From Przewalskia tangutica (Eukaryota; Streptophyta; Magnoliopsida; Solanales; Solanaceae), in the NCBI GenBank assembly GCA_029844215.1, contig CM056724.1, positions 36,680,446-36,744,445 of the forward strand: a stretch of DNA of 64,000 nucleotides, given 5' to 3'. Shown in pieces: positions 1 to 12,658 of this stretch. The notes under the pieces were generated by a model. The model searched no databases. It was not told the origin of the DNA and saw only the letters and a program-made list of their open reading frames with translations. Position 1 is the first letter of the stretch. Every line of letters starts with the position of its first letter. Both the position numbers and the translations under genes were made by a program.

Positions 1-918
1 AGGGCAAGCCCCAAGACGTTATACCACCTCCTCCAGGTAAGAGTATAAATGAGGCAAGCCCAAGACGTTATACCTCGCTTACCACCTTCTCCAGGGTAAG
101 AGTATAAATGAGGGTCAAGCCCCCAGACTTTATAACACATGTTTTGATTGTTTTTTTGGGCGTGAGACCCATGGTTATGTTTTACACTTTTAGCCGCCGA
201 TGATGGGGATTCCACGCATGCTTTGATATCGCGTGACTGATCGCGTCTAGTTGGGCGGGATGTATATGTGTCCCTCCGTAGTGGGCCTGACTATGTTATG
301 AAAGATAAGTAAGTTAGATAGAAATGAACTTAATGACTTCTCCTAAGTAAGTACGTAAGATATGGCTATAACTCTTAATGGAATGGAAAAAGATATTGAT
401 GTGAAATTAAGTTCATAAGTGGTAATGACACGGCAGATCCGTATGTATTTTTATACTTGTCCTTGTCATTCTTTTGTACAGATTATGATCTGCATCAGAC
501 GTTATTTCGTTCCATATTCGTACTGTTATCGACTTCTTCGGGCCGCTGCGTTCATGTCCGCAGTTTAGGTATTACGTGGATCCGCGAGCTTAGGATCCTG
601 GTTCAAGATTTTGAGATGGCTCCACTGCTCCGAGTTGTCATGGCTATGTATATTCGTGGTACGCGGGCCTTGTCCCGCCGATGTTATGTTAACACTCTTA
701 GAGGTCTGTAGTCAAACGTTGTGGGTCAGTTTGTAAAGGAAAGAAGGCAACTGCTTCGGTTGTATTTATTTATGTCTAGGAAGGTAGCCCTATCGGCTAA
801 CCTGTTGTTTTACTCCTGTTGCTTATTTTATAAGTTTCATGTATGTTCCGCTGATTATCTTTGATGTATACCTGTGAGGGTGCCTGTAGGCACCGCCGCG
901 TCCGGTCGGGCCGTGACA
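1..918 (+). repeat. E4 5' LTR, 3' portion only
   Basis: Matches the last ~1.1 kb of the 3' LTR (about 14180-15263). It starts inside the short tandem array containing TATAAAT and GGGGCAAGCCCC-like units and ends GGCCGTGACA directly before the primer site. The small ORF here (457-711) is not conserved as a protein. Confidence 0.85.
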
Positions 919-922
919 AAAG

Positions 923-933
923 TGGTATCGAGC
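923..933 (+). other. E4 primer binding site
   Basis: TGGTATCGAGC lies four bases after the LTR. It is one deletion away from TGGTATCAGAGC, the initiator-tRNA-Met-complementary PBS seen in E1, E2 and E7. Confidence 0.75.
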
Positions 934-981
934 GATTAGTCCTCTGGAAAGTGTCTACGCATCGCGTTCTAGTAGAGTCTT

Positions 982-1015
982 GATTATCGATGTGTTGTGC
1001 ACCACATCTATAATC
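982..1015 (+). other. E4 dimerisation-like hairpin after the PBS
   Basis: Outer stem GATTAT/ATAATC, one C/T mismatch, inner stem GATGTG/CACATC, and an 8-nt loop TTGTGCAC whose last six bases are self-complementary. It sits 49 nt after the PBS. The same structure occurs at the same place in E1, E2, E5 and, degraded, E6. The dimerisation role is inferred. Confidence 0.5.
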
Positions 1016-1777
1016 GTGAGGTCGCAGGACATTTAGGATTGGTTTCCATTATTCTCACTCGAGATCGTGCGATAGAGTCATGTTGTTAGGGTCGCCCTCC
1101 CTAACGAGTTATGTTGATTGCACACGAAAGGCGATGACCCGGAGCGACTATGTGGATTGCGTATCCAGGTTGGTAATGATTATAGTATAGTTGGTATTGG
1201 GACATACATCTATACGGAGTTATGTATGAGGGTCATTTATGGGTTGCCTAGAATGGTTTTAGATTTACCAAGAGTGGTAAGGACTAACTAGATACCGGGA
1301 AGGTATGGAATAGTTAATGAATTCTCGCCAAGGTCTTCTCGTGTAGAAGATTTGTTATAGACCAAGAATAAGAGTTAAGTGTGACGGGCGGTTGGGGTGA
1401 GGACTGTTACGGTCTCCCATGGCCCGGAATGGAGGATCAGTTGGTAGTAGTTCGCCACGCGAGTCACGGCGGCGCAAGGCCCAAGTCTAGTTAATTGTTT
1501 TACTGTTCGGGACGCGTTCCACCGGAACCAGGTAGTGAAAGTCGGAAATGACCTTATATTGTTTCATAGAGTGACTCCAAAGATTAGAGGCCAGAATAGG
1601 TATGGAAGTTATGTATGTATGTTAGAAGGAGTGGGAAGTACGAAAAAGGTAATCTCTTTTGGGCATATGATGGACAGATATGCGTGTGCGGGGTATTAGG
1701 GCCATGTGTGGCATGGTTGGTATGACGGGGTGGTGAAAGGAAACTATGTCGCTAATTATAAAGATTGACTCTGAAAG

Positions 1778-1813
1778 AACATTCGAGGACGAATGTTTCT
1801 AAGGGGAGAAGAA
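1778..1813 (+). other. E4 pre-PPT hairpin and polypurine tract
   Basis: Perfect stem AACATTCG/CGAATGTT with loop AGGA, then TCT, then the purine run AAGGGGAGAAGAA abutting the 3' LTR start at 1814. The purine run is where plus-strand DNA synthesis would be primed. Confidence 0.8.
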
Positions 1814-2937
1814 TGTTACACCCCGTATTTACAAGACATGTGTTAAGAACGTACGTAAGAACTCGCAAGTGTTAAAATTTGAGACTTGTAAAAATTTACT
1901 AATTATGGAATTGTCGAAACGTATTATTGTAACGAATGGGAGGGCGACACGTGTCACCCCCCCTTATGTTGTCTTGGACGAATTGAAGCATGGGCACAAG
2001 GGTCATTTGACCTTTGGTAGGATGATTTAGTCTTGCAAGTAGTGGCATGAGAAAATTGACTAAGTCAATGACCCCACTTAGCCTTGATATTTACTAAAAG
2101 CTTATCCAAGACACCCAATTGTTCCTATCTTAACCCTCCATTATGTTATATATGTATACTAGTAGCAAGACTAGTTCCCACACTTAGAAAATTTTCACAC
2201 AAATTGGAAGAACTCATAGGGTTGCTCTCGGCTTCACTCTTGGAAGAAAAGAAAAATGTGTGTTCCTTGTTCTTTAGGCTCCACACTTTAAACCAAGGTT
2301 CCTAAGTGTATTGTAAGCATGTCTCAATAGAAAAATCTTGGAAAAATATGGTTTACGGGTTAGTCGCAAAACGAAAACCTAATGGTCTTTCTAGGTTTTG
2401 TTTGAAGATTTGAAGGATAATTGTTGGTGTTGTTCTAAGGGTCTCAAGGAGCGGATTGAGGTGTCTTGATGAGGCTCTAGGTTGCTAAGGAGCAACTTCG
2501 GTTTTGAAGATTGGATTACAATTCGTTGAGGTATAATCTTGTTCTTTGAAAGTGTTACAAGATTATTTTTATTGTTATTGTTAGCTTTACATGTTGCTAG
2601 CATGAAGTGGTTAAGTTGAAGTTTATAAGTATTTTGGAGTGCTTGTAGCTAAATTCGAAATGTTATATAAGCCACTTGAAAATTGGATTACTAATTGGTC
2701 GTTTATTAGAAATCGTCGCATGTTACCTACTTAGAGATTATGGATTGTTATAATCAAATGCGACTTGATATCATGTTATGCTACCAATTTGGATTGAAAT
2801 GGAAATTTGATAAGAATTGGTATGGTTGAACTCAAGGTGGCCGAATTTGGACTTTTAGTTTGTTATTCATTTGTATTGAACTACTTTCTAAATTGTGAGC
2901 CAATTGGGGCTGTTTAGTTATTCATTTGCATTGGAAT
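1814..2937 (+). repeat. E4 3' LTR, first segment (U3 and leader)
   Basis: Starts TGTTACACCCCG. It holds a GACACGTGTC palindrome at 1946-1955, an AT-rich TATA-like stretch near 2140-2155, and a GAG|GTATAATC donor-like site (GT at 2531-2532). It ends at the E5 target duplication GGAAT (2933-2937). Confidence 0.85.
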
Positions 2938-3859
2938 TGTCACGACCCAACCCCGGGACCGCGACTGGTGCCCTACCTGGGCACCCTTACAGGTAAACAT
3001 CAGAGAAAATCAGCGGAACATACATGAAACTTATAAAATAAAAACAACAGTAATAAAACAACAGGTTAGCCGATAGGGCTACCTTCCCGAACGTACATAC
3101 ATAAACGAAGCAGTTGCCTCCTTTCCTTTACAAACTGACCCACAATATGTGACTACGCACCTCAAGAGTTTTGACCTAACTCATCGTGGCGGGACAAGGC
3201 CCCGCCGCACTTCAATAAACATAAACGTGACAACTCCGAACACCGAGCCATCTCAACTTGTGAACCGGATCCTAAGCTCGCGGATCCACAATCACAGTAC
3301 CTAAACTCGCGGCATGAACGCAGCTTCGGCGGGTCGATAACAAAAATTTAATATGGAACAGAAATAACGCATAAGAAATGATCACAATCAGATAAAAGAA
3401 TGACAAGGACAAGTATAAAAATACATACCGATCCTGCCGTGTCATTATCACTTATGAACTTAATCGTACCTTATTATCTTTTCCATTCCCAATAAAAGTT
3501 ATAGTCACATTCTTACGTACATTATTAGAAAAAGAATCATTAAGTTCATTGCCTTATAACTTACTTATCTTTCATAACATAGTCCGGCCCATTACGGAGG
3601 GACACATATACTACCCGGCCCAATCTGGGACGCGATCAAGTCACACTAATATCAAAGCATGCCCGTGGAATCCCCATCACCGCCGATACTAAAAGTGTAA
3701 AACATAACCACGTGACGCGCCTGTGGCATCCCACCTCACCGCCGGGCGCATACATACACCATACCTACATATATCTCCCGCCTGGAATCCCACATCATCG
3801 CCATACTATAAGTGTAGAACATAACCACGGGTCTCACGCCCATAATATCAATCAAAACA

Positions 3860-4090
3860 GTGGTATAACGCCTTGGGCTTGCCCTCATTTATACTCTTAC
3901 TCGAGAAGGTGGTAAAGGGGGTATAACGTCTTGGGCTTGCCTCATTTATACTCTTACCCTATCTCAACCGGCCGACAATCAACACATAAAGCAGTGGTAC
4001 AGTCTGGGTTTACCCTCACTTATACTCTTACCCCGAGAAGGTGGTACAACGCCTTGGGGCTTGCCCCTCATTTATACTCTTACCCTATTT
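3860..4090 (-). repeat. LTR tandem array of TATAAAT plus GC-hairpin units (E5 left LTR)
   Basis: About four units of 50-65 bp. On the element strand each has AAGAGTATAAATGAGG followed by GGGCAAGCCC-type inverted repeats and AAGACGTTATACC. Equivalent arrays: E5 right LTR ~9300-9540, E4 at 1-150 and ~14165-14465. A diverged version is in E2 (26880-27130, 44555-44820). Confidence 0.8.
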
Positions 4091-4304
4091 CGACCGACCA
4101 TCAAACAAGACATAAGCACTAACATGTCTTTTTATAAAAATCCGGGAATTTAACCCAAGTACTCCAAATAACGGAAGCATACCCGTGGAATCCCACATCA
4201 CCGCTTCAGACGTCCCAAGAACTTACAACAAGACAAATACCCTTCAACCGAGAGTCGCGGCAACTTAATAAAACATAATACTTGCACTCAAAGGCTATTA
4301 CCAA

Positions 4305-4960
4305 CACATATAGGCAAGTTCTCAATTAACCAAGCCAAAGTACTTATCAAGGCACACATAGGATAATGCTCATTTAACAAGCCAAAGTACTTATCAGGAC
4401 ACAAATAGAATAAATTCTCATTTAACAAGCAAAAGTACTTATCCGGGCACAAATAGAATAAATTCTCATTTAACAAGCCAAAGTACTTATCAAGGCACAA
4501 ATAGAATAAATTTCTCATTTAACAAGCCAAAGTACTTATCAAGGCACACTTAGACAAATTATCAATTTATCAAGCCAAAGTACTAATCAAGGCATACATA
4601 GAATAATTCTCTTTTAACAAGTCAAAGTACTTATCAAGGCACACTTAGAAATATTCTCAATTTATCAAGCCAAAGTACTAATCAAGGCATACATAGAATA
4701 ATTCTCTTTTAACAAGTCAAAGTACTTATCAAGGCACACTTAGACAAATTAAGCCAAAGTACTAATCAAGGCATACATAGAATAATTCTCTTTTAACAAG
4801 TCAAAGTACTTATCAAGGCACACTTAGACAAATTCTCAATTTATCAAGCCAAAGTACTAATCAAGGCATACATAGAATAATTCTCTTTTAACGAGTCAAA
4901 GTACTTATCAAGGCACACTTATACAAATTCTCAATTTATCAAGCCAAAGTACTACGTACG
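4305..4960 (-). repeat. 95-bp (2 x ~47) tandem array in E5 left LTR
   Basis: Repeats of AAGCCAAAGTACTAATCAAG and AAGTCAAAGTACTTATCAAG half-units alternate. The copy in the other E5 LTR is at about 9745-10395. The same array occurs in E6 LTRs (31320-31880, 37185-37740) although the rest of the LTRs differ, and is missing from E4. Confidence 0.85.
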
Positions 4961-5889
4961 TACATTCTTTTATAAAAGACTCCTTTCTATGTAAAGCCCC
5001 AAGATACTAACAACCGTAGTATCAAGTCCTATTCACCTTTCAAGACAAGTCACAATACCTTTTTAGAAATACAAATACCGGCTTCTAAATCAAGTGACTT
5101 CTTTTATTAAAAACCTTAAGCAATTGGTACCTTTGAACCAATTTGCCGTTCCTTAATACAAGTTATTTCTTTGATTACTTTATTAGAGAAAACTATTCTC
5201 TTAACCTTCCATAAAGCCGTTATAACCAACTTCCCATAAAGCCGTTATAACCCTTTATGGTTTAGACCAACACGTTCCTTTTATAACCAAGAGACTTCTA
5301 CTATTTGAAACCAAGTATTAAATACTTTCAAATCAATTCTCATACCTTTCAAAAATACTACTAGTCTCTTAACCTTTAGAAAACAAGCGACTCATTTTAT
5401 ATAACACCTTAGGCAATTAATGCCTTAAAAACAAGTTGCCTTTTCACTAAAATCAAGTCATTTATCTTTCCATAAAGCAAATATAACTAACTTCCCATAA
5501 AGCCGTTATATTCACTTTATACCTTAGCCAAAAACAATTTCCTATCCAAGGGACTTATACGTTTAAAACTGAACAAGTATCACATACTTTAAAACTCTTC
5601 AAGTCCCTTAACTTAATAAAACTCAAGACATCCTTTATTCTTTCAAAGTGAGTTAATCTCCTAACTCACCCGACTTGGATATTCATAAAATTAGTAAAGG
5701 ATATCAAGGTGTTATACGCTCACCGTACTACATACGCAGCAACTAGTCATGCTCAAAGATAGGAAAAGTTCTACATAGAGTAGATCACACAACTACCTCT
5801 TAACTTCTAAGAGTAAGGAAACATGAAATGATACCACAAGTATATTCCATACATAGAATCATGCCAAAGGAAGGAAGAGGTTCACATAC

Positions 5890-5937
5890 CTCGCGACGAT
5901 TGTCGACAAGTAGCAAAATGCTCCAAAGTACTTCAAC
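5890..5937 (-). other. Candidate LTR mini-exon, E5 left LTR
   Basis: 48 nt between acceptor-like CATTATAG|G and donor-like CGAG|GTATGTGAA. The upstream donor-like CAG|GTATAAT is at about 6498, giving a possible ~560-nt intron. The right LTR has the same at 11327-11374. No transcript data, so this is a prediction. Confidence 0.35.
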
Positions 5938-7203
5938 CTATAATGGTCACAATATGTCCATTAACCTCTTACTTCAACGTAGAATATCCTAGGTGCTAAG
6001 TCACTAAATTCTACTGTGAATCTGACAAAGACCTCCTTTGTTTCTACTTACTTTGCCACCTTTTTCAAGGTCGAATACAATAACCAAACAGCCCCAATTG
6101 GCTCACAATGTATATAGCAGGTAGTCCAATACAAATGACTAACTAAACATCCCCAATTGGCTCACAATTTATACAGCAGGTAGTCCAATACAAGTGACTA
6201 ACTAAACAGCCCCAATTGGCTCACAATTTATATTTCAACCCAAATTTGTAGCATAACATGATATCAAGTCGCATTTGATTATAATAACCATAATCCTTAA
6301 GTCAATGACATGCGATTTCGCTCTAACAACGATTAAATTGTAATCCAACTTAACATGGCTTATATGTCATTTCGGATTTTAGGCTACAACAATCCATAAT
6401 ACTTATAAAACTTCAACACAAATACTTCATGCTAGTAAAATGTAAGGCTAACAACAAAATACATAATCTTGTAACACTTAAAGAGAACAAGATTATACCT
6501 GCACGAATCTCAATCTAACTTCCAACCAAATCGCTCCTTAGTAGTTTAGAACCTCCAAGACACTTCAATCCGCTTGTTGAGACCCCTAGAACAACACCAA
6601 CAATTTCCTTCAAGCTTCCAATCCAAAACCTAGAAAGCAACTAGGTTTTCACTTTCATGACTAACCCGAAACTATCTTTTCCGAGATTTTTCTATTGAGA
6701 TACACTTACAACACCCTCATGAACCTTGGTTTAAAGTGTGGAGCTTATTGGACAAAAATTGGCAATTTTCCTTCTTGAAAATTCTCAAAGCCGTGAGCTC
6801 CTTAAGAGCAAGAACAAGTTTTTTCAATTTTTTCTCTAAGTGTAGAATGACAAAGTCTTGCTACTAGTATACTTAAATAACACAAGGAAGGGTCAAGATT
6901 AAAACAAATGGGTGGCTTGGATGCATTTTAATTAAATATCAAGCTAAGTGGGTCATTGACTTGGTCAATGTTGTCAAGCTCTAAGCCTTGCAAGACTTCA
7001 TCATAAATTATGGTCAAATGACCATTCCACCCATGAAATTTCGTCCATGTCCATTAAAGGGGACACGTGTCGCCTCCCGCTCGTCGCAATAATTCGCTTT
7101 CCGACAAATTTCAAATTTTCGATAAATTTTTACAAGTCTCAAATCTTAACAATGTGAGTTCTTACGCACGTTCTTAAAACATGTCCTCAAATACGGTGTA
7201 ACA

Positions 7204-7237
7204 TTCTTCCCCTTAGAAACATTCGCCCTCGAATGTT
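7204..7237 (-). other. E5 polypurine tract and pre-PPT hairpin
   Basis: On the minus strand: stem AACATTCG, loop AGGG, stem CGAATGTT, TC, then TAAGGGGAAGAA abutting the 3' LTR at 7203. Confidence 0.8.
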
Positions 7238-8309
7238 CTTTCTGAGTCAATCTTTATAATTAGCGACATAGTTCCCTTTCACAACCCCGACATACTAATA
7301 ATGCCACACATGGCCCTAATACTCGCACACGCACATCCGTCCATCATAAGCCCAAAAGAGATTACCTTTTCGTATTTCCAACTCCTTCTAACATACATAC
7401 ATAACTTCCATACCAATTTTGGCCTCTAATCTTTGAGTCACTCTATAAGACAATATACGACCATTTCCGCCACGACTGGTTCCGTGGAACGCGCCCACGA
7501 ACCCATAAAACAATTAACTAGACTTGGGCCTTGCACCCTCGTGACCACACGTAGCTTAACTGCTACCAACTGATCCCACTCCATTCCAGCCATGGGAGAC
7601 CCGCAACAGTCCTCAACCCCGACTCAACGTCGCACTTAACTCTTATTCTTGGTCTATAATAAATCTTATTGCAGAGAAAGCCTTATATACCTAAGGTCTC
7701 GAAGAATCAATATTCTTAGGCTCGCACTCCATGCTCCAAGCCTACCTTATCAATCCCCAAGAACGGTACAAAACTTCTCATAAAACCATAACCATGTTGT
7801 CTCGATCACAACAACCATCACTTACTCTATACGGACCTCATCCGTACAATTCTCTTAAGCCTACTACGCAGCTTAATCTATTAACATGACATTCCGTTAG
7901 GTTCCTTAATATGGCTTCTGGGTTCACTACCCTATCGCATACCTCATCCTTTCCCAATTATCTCGAAATAAAACACAAAACCTTGGCGAAAATTCATTAA
8001 CTATTCCATACCTTCCCGGTATCTAGTTAGTCTTTACCAATTCCTGGTAATCTAAAATCATTCTAGGCAACACGCGTCTGACCCTCATACATAACTCCGT
8101 ATAGATGTATATCACAATACCAACTATACTGTAATCATTACCAACCTGGATGCGCAATCCACATAGTCATTCCTGGGTCACTGCTAGCTTTCTCGTAGCT
8201 GCAATCAACATAACTCGTTAGGGAGGACGAATTCTAACAATACAAATTTATCGCACGATCTCGTGAGTGAGAAGAATGGAAACCAATCCTAAATGTCCTG
8301 CAGCCTCCT
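7238..8309 (-). other. E5 interior, non-coding
   Basis: About 1.07 kb with no ORF resembling gag or pol on either strand. It resembles the leader and 3' UTR of related elements joined together. Parts match E4's interior (about 1016-1777) and E1's 3' UTR. Confidence 0.7.
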
Positions 8310-8343
8310 GATTATAGATGTGGTGCACAACACACCGATAATC
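8310..8343 (-). other. E5 dimerisation-like hairpin
   Basis: Minus strand: GATTAT C GGTGTG, loop TTGTGCAC, CACATC T ATAATC. The second inner pair is a G.T wobble where E4 has A-T and E1 has G-C. It lies 47 nt from the PBS. Confidence 0.55.
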
Positions 8344-8389
8344 AAGACTCTACTAGACACGGTCTGTAGACACTTTCCGAGGACTAACT

Positions 8390-8400
8390 GCTCTGATACA
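8390..8400 (-). other. E5 primer binding site
   Basis: Minus strand TGTATCAGAGC, one base short of TGGTATCAGAGC (initiator tRNA-Met type), five bases inside the LTR end. Confidence 0.75.
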
Positions 8401-8405
8401 ACTTT

Positions 8406-11400
8406 TGTCACGACCCGACCCCGGGACCGCGACTGGTGCCCTACCTGGGCACCCTTACAGGTAAACATCAGAGAAAATCAGCGGAACATACATGAAACTT
8501 ATAAAAAAACAACAAGAATAAAACAACAAAGTTAGCCGATAGGCTACCTTCCCGAACGCATATACATAAACGGCTTGCCTTTCCTTTACAAACCGACCCA
8601 CAATATGTGACTACAGCACTCTAAGAGTTTTGACCTAATCATGTGGCGACAAGGCCCCGCCGCACTTCAATAAACATAAACGTGACAACTCGGAACACCG
8701 AGCCATCTCAACTTCGAACCGATCCTAAGCTCGCGGATCCACAATCACAGTACCTAAACTCGCGGCATGAACGCAGCCCGAAGGGGTCGATAACAACAAT
8801 TTAATATGGAATGTAAATAACGTCAAGAAATGATCACAATCAGTATAAAAGAATGACAAGGACAAGTATAAAAATACATACCGATCCTGCCGTGTCATTA
8901 TCACTTATGAACTTAATCGTACCTTATTATCTTTTCCATTCCCAATAAAAGTTATAGTCACATTCTTACGCATTATTAGAAAAGAATCATTAAGTTCATT
9001 ACCATATAACTTACTTATCTTTCATAACATAGTCCGCCCATTACGAGGGACACATATACTACCCGACCAACTGGGACGCGATCAAGTCACACTAATATCA
9101 AAGCATGCCCGTGGAATCCCCATCACCGCCGATACTAAAAGTGTAAAACATAACCACGTGACGCGCCCGTGGCATCCCACCTCACCGCCGGCGACACATA
9201 CACCATACCTACATATATCTCCCGCCTGGAATCCCACATCACCGCCGACTATAAGTGTAACATAACCATGGGTCTCACGCCCATAATATCAATCAAAACA
9301 GTGGTATAACGTCTGGGCTTGCCTCATTTATACTCTACCCCGGAAGGTGGTAAAGCGGGGTATAACGTCTTGGGGCTTGCCCTCATTTATACTCTTACCC
9401 TATCTCAACCGCCGACAATCAACACATAAAGCGGGTGGTACAGTCTTGGGGTTTACCCTCACTTATACTCTTACCACCGAGAAGGTGGTACAACGTCTTG
9501 GGCTTGCCTCATTTATACTCTTACCCTATTTCGACCGACCATCAAACAAGACATAAGCACTAACATGTCTTTTTATAAAAATCCGAATTTAACCTAAGTA
9601 CTCCAAATAACGGAAGATACCCGAATCCCACATCACCGCTTCAGACGTCCCAAGAACTTACAACAAGACAAACACCCTTCAACCGAGAGTCGCGAACTTA
9701 ATAAAACATAATACTTGCACTCAAAGGCTATTACCAGACATATAGGCAAGTTCTCAATTAACCAAGCCAAAGTACTTATCAAGGCACACATAGGATAATT
9801 CTCATTTAACAAGCCAAAGTACTTATCGAGACACAAATAGAATAAATTCTCATTTAACAAGCCAAAGTACTTATCCGCACAAATAGAATAAATTCTCATT
9901 TAACAAGCCAAAGTACTTATCAAGGCACAAATAGAATAAATTCTCATTTAACAAGCCAAAGTACTTATCAAGGCACACTTAGACAAATTATCAATTTATC
10001 AAGCCAAAGTACTAATCAAGGCATACATAGAATAATTCTCTTTAACAAGTCAAAGTACTTATCAAGGCACACTTAGACAAATTCTCAATTTATCAAGCCA
10101 AAGTACTAATCAAGGCATACATAGAATAATTCTCTTTTAACAAGTCAAAGTACTTATCAAGGCACACTTAGACAAATTCTCAATTTATCAAGCCAAAGTA
10201 CTAATCAAGGCATACATAGAATAATTCTCTTTAACAAGTCAAAGTACTTATCAAGGCACACTTAGACAAATTCTCAATTTATCAAGCCAAAGTACTAATC
10301 AAGGCATACATAGAATAATTCTCTTTAACGAGTCAAAGTACTTATCAAGGCACACTTATACAAATTCTCAATTTATCAAGCCAAAGTACTACGTGACGAC
10401 ATTCTTTTATAAAAGACTCCTTTCTATGTAAAGCCCCAAGATACTAACAACCGTAGTATCAAGTCCTATTCACCTTTCAAGACAAGTCACAATACCTTTT
10501 AGAAATACAAATACCGCTTCTAAATCAAGTGACTTCTTTTATTAAAACCTTAAGCAATTGGTACCTTTGAACCAATTTGCCGCTCCTTAATACAAGTTAT
10601 TTCTTTGATTACTTTATTAGAGAAAACTATTCTCTTAACCTTCCATAAAGCCGTTATAACCAACTTCCCATAAAGCCGTTATAACCCTTTTATGGTTTAG
10701 ACCAACACGTCTTTTATAACCAAGAGACTTCTACTTTTTGAAACCAAGTATTAAATACTTTCAAATCAATTCTCATACCTTTCAAAAATACTACTAGTCT
10801 CTTAACCTTTAGAAAACAAGCGACTCATTTTATATAACACCTTAGGCAATTAATGCCTTAAAAACAAGTTGCCTTTTCACTAAAATCAAGTCATTTATCT
10901 TTCCATAAAGCAAATATAACTAACTTCCCATAAAGCCGTTATATTCACTTTATACCTTAGCCAAAAACAATTTCCTATACAAGGGACTTATACGTTTAAA
11001 ACGGAACAAGTATCACATACTTTAAAACTCTTCAAGTCCCTTAACTTAATAAAACTCAAGACATCCTTTATTCTTTCAAAGAAGTGAGTTAATCTCCTAA
11101 CTCACCCGACTTGGCTATTCATAAAATTAGTAAAGGATATCAAGGTGTTATACGCTCACCAGACTACATACGCGCAACTAGTCATGCTCAAAGATAGGAA
11201 AAGTTCTACATAGAGTAGATCACACAACTACCTCTTAACTTCTAAGAGTAGAAGGAAACATGAAATGATACCACAAGTATATTCCATACATAGAATCATG
11301 CCAAAGGAAGGAAGAGGTTCACATACCTCGCGACGATTGTCGACAAGTAGCAAAATGCTCCAAAGTCCTTCAACCTATAATGGTCACAATATGTCCATTA

Positions 11401-12653
11401 ACCTCTTACTTCAACGTAGAATATCCTAGGTGCTAAGTCACTAAATTCTACGGGGAATCGGACAGCACCTCCTTTGTTTCTACTTACTTTGCCACCTTTT
11501 TCAAGGTCGAATACAATAACCAAACAGCCCCAATTGGCTCACAATTTATATAGCAGGTAGTCCAATACAAATGACTAACTAAACATCCCCAATTGGCTCA
11601 CAATTTATACAGCAGGTAGTCCAATACAAGTGACTAACTAAACAGCCCCAATTGGCTCACAATTTATATTTCAACCCAAATTTGTAGCATAACATGATAT
11701 CAAGTCGCATTTGATTATAATAACCATAATCCTTAAGTCAATGACATGCGGCGATTCTAACAACGATTAAATTGTAATCCAACTTAACATGGCTTATATG
11801 TCATTTCGGATTTTAGGCTACAACAATCCATAATACTTATAAAACTTCAACACAAATACTTCATGCTAGTAAAATGTAAGGCTAACAACAAAATACATAA
11901 TCTTGTAACTTAAAGAGAACAAGATTATACCGCACGAATCTCAATCTAACTTCCAACCAAATCGCTCCTTAGTAGTTTAGAACCTCTCCAAGACACTTCA
12001 ATCCGCTTGTTGAGACCCCTAGAACAACACCAACAATTTCCTTCAAGCTTCCAATCCAAAACCTAGAAAGCAACTAGGTTTTCACTTTGCGACTAACCCG
12101 AAAACTATCTTTTTCCGAGATTTTTCTATTGAGATACACTTACAACACCCTCATGAACCTTGGTTTAAAGTGTGGAGCTTATTGGACAAAAATTGGCAAT
12201 TTTCCTTCTTGAAAATTCTCAAAGCCGTGAGCTCCCTTAAGAGCAAGAACAAGTTTTTTCAATTTTTTTTCTCTAAGTGTAGAATGACAAAGTCTTGCTA
12301 CTAGTATACTTAAATAACACAAGGAAGGGTCAAGATTAAAACAAATGGGTGGCTTGGATGCATTTTAATTAAATATCAAGCTAAGTGGGGTCATTGACTT
12401 GGTCAATGTTGTCAAGCTCTAAGCCTTGCAAGACTTCATCATAAATTATGGTCAAATGACCATTCCACCCATGAAATTTCGTCCATGTCCATTAAGGGGG
12501 GGGGGGGGACACGTGTCGCCCTCCCGTTCGTCGCAATAATTCGTTTTCCGACAAATTTCAAATTTCCGATAAATTTTTACAAGTCTCAAATCTTAACAAT
12601 GTGAGTTCTTACGTACGTTCTTAAAACATGTCCTGTAAATACGGGGTGTAACA
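8406..12653 (-). repeat. E5 5' LTR (right copy)
   Basis: 4248 bp, same order of motifs as the left copy. It carries a 12-G run before GACACGTGTC (12508-12517) where the left copy has four G, and the first donor reads GCG|GTATAAT at ~11940 where the left copy has GCAG. Both look like consensus errors. Confidence 0.93.
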
Positions 12654-12658
12654 GGAAT

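Larger units (their letters stand above)
2938..7203 (-). repeat. E5 3' LTR (left copy)
   Basis: On the minus strand it begins at 7203 with TGTTACACC and ends at 2938 with GTCGTGACA. In element order it contains a GACACGTGTC palindrome, a TATA-like region near 6878, donor-like CAG|GTATAAT, acceptor-like TTATAG|G, a second donor AG|GTATGTG, CATAAAGCCGTTATA motifs, the 95-bp tandem array and the TATAAAT/GGGGCAAGCCCC array. Confidence 0.93.
2938..12653 (-). mobile_element. E5: complete non-autonomous chromovirus-type LTR element (LARD-like)
   Basis: A 9.7-kb minus-strand insertion bounded by perfect 5-bp duplications GGAAT (2933-2937, 12654-12658). LTRs of 4266 and 4248 bp flank a 1.2-kb interior with a PBS, a polypurine tract and no coding capacity. 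LTR ends are TGTTACACC...CGTGACA on the element strand. The interior keeps the dimerisation-like hairpin and pre-PPT hairpin of coding relatives, so it presumably moves with proteins supplied in trans. It sits in the LTR of E4, a member of the same family in opposite orientation. The LTR copies are nearly identical in AT-rich stretches; differences cluster in homopolymers and CTG/CAG/CCGG sites. This points to a fairly young insertion plus sequencing noise. Confidence 0.93.

Noticed and set aside
12495..12509. G-run as a conserved G-quadruplex
   Set aside because: The sister LTR has only four G. Similar runs (50627, 59329, 28345) look like homopolymer artefacts.
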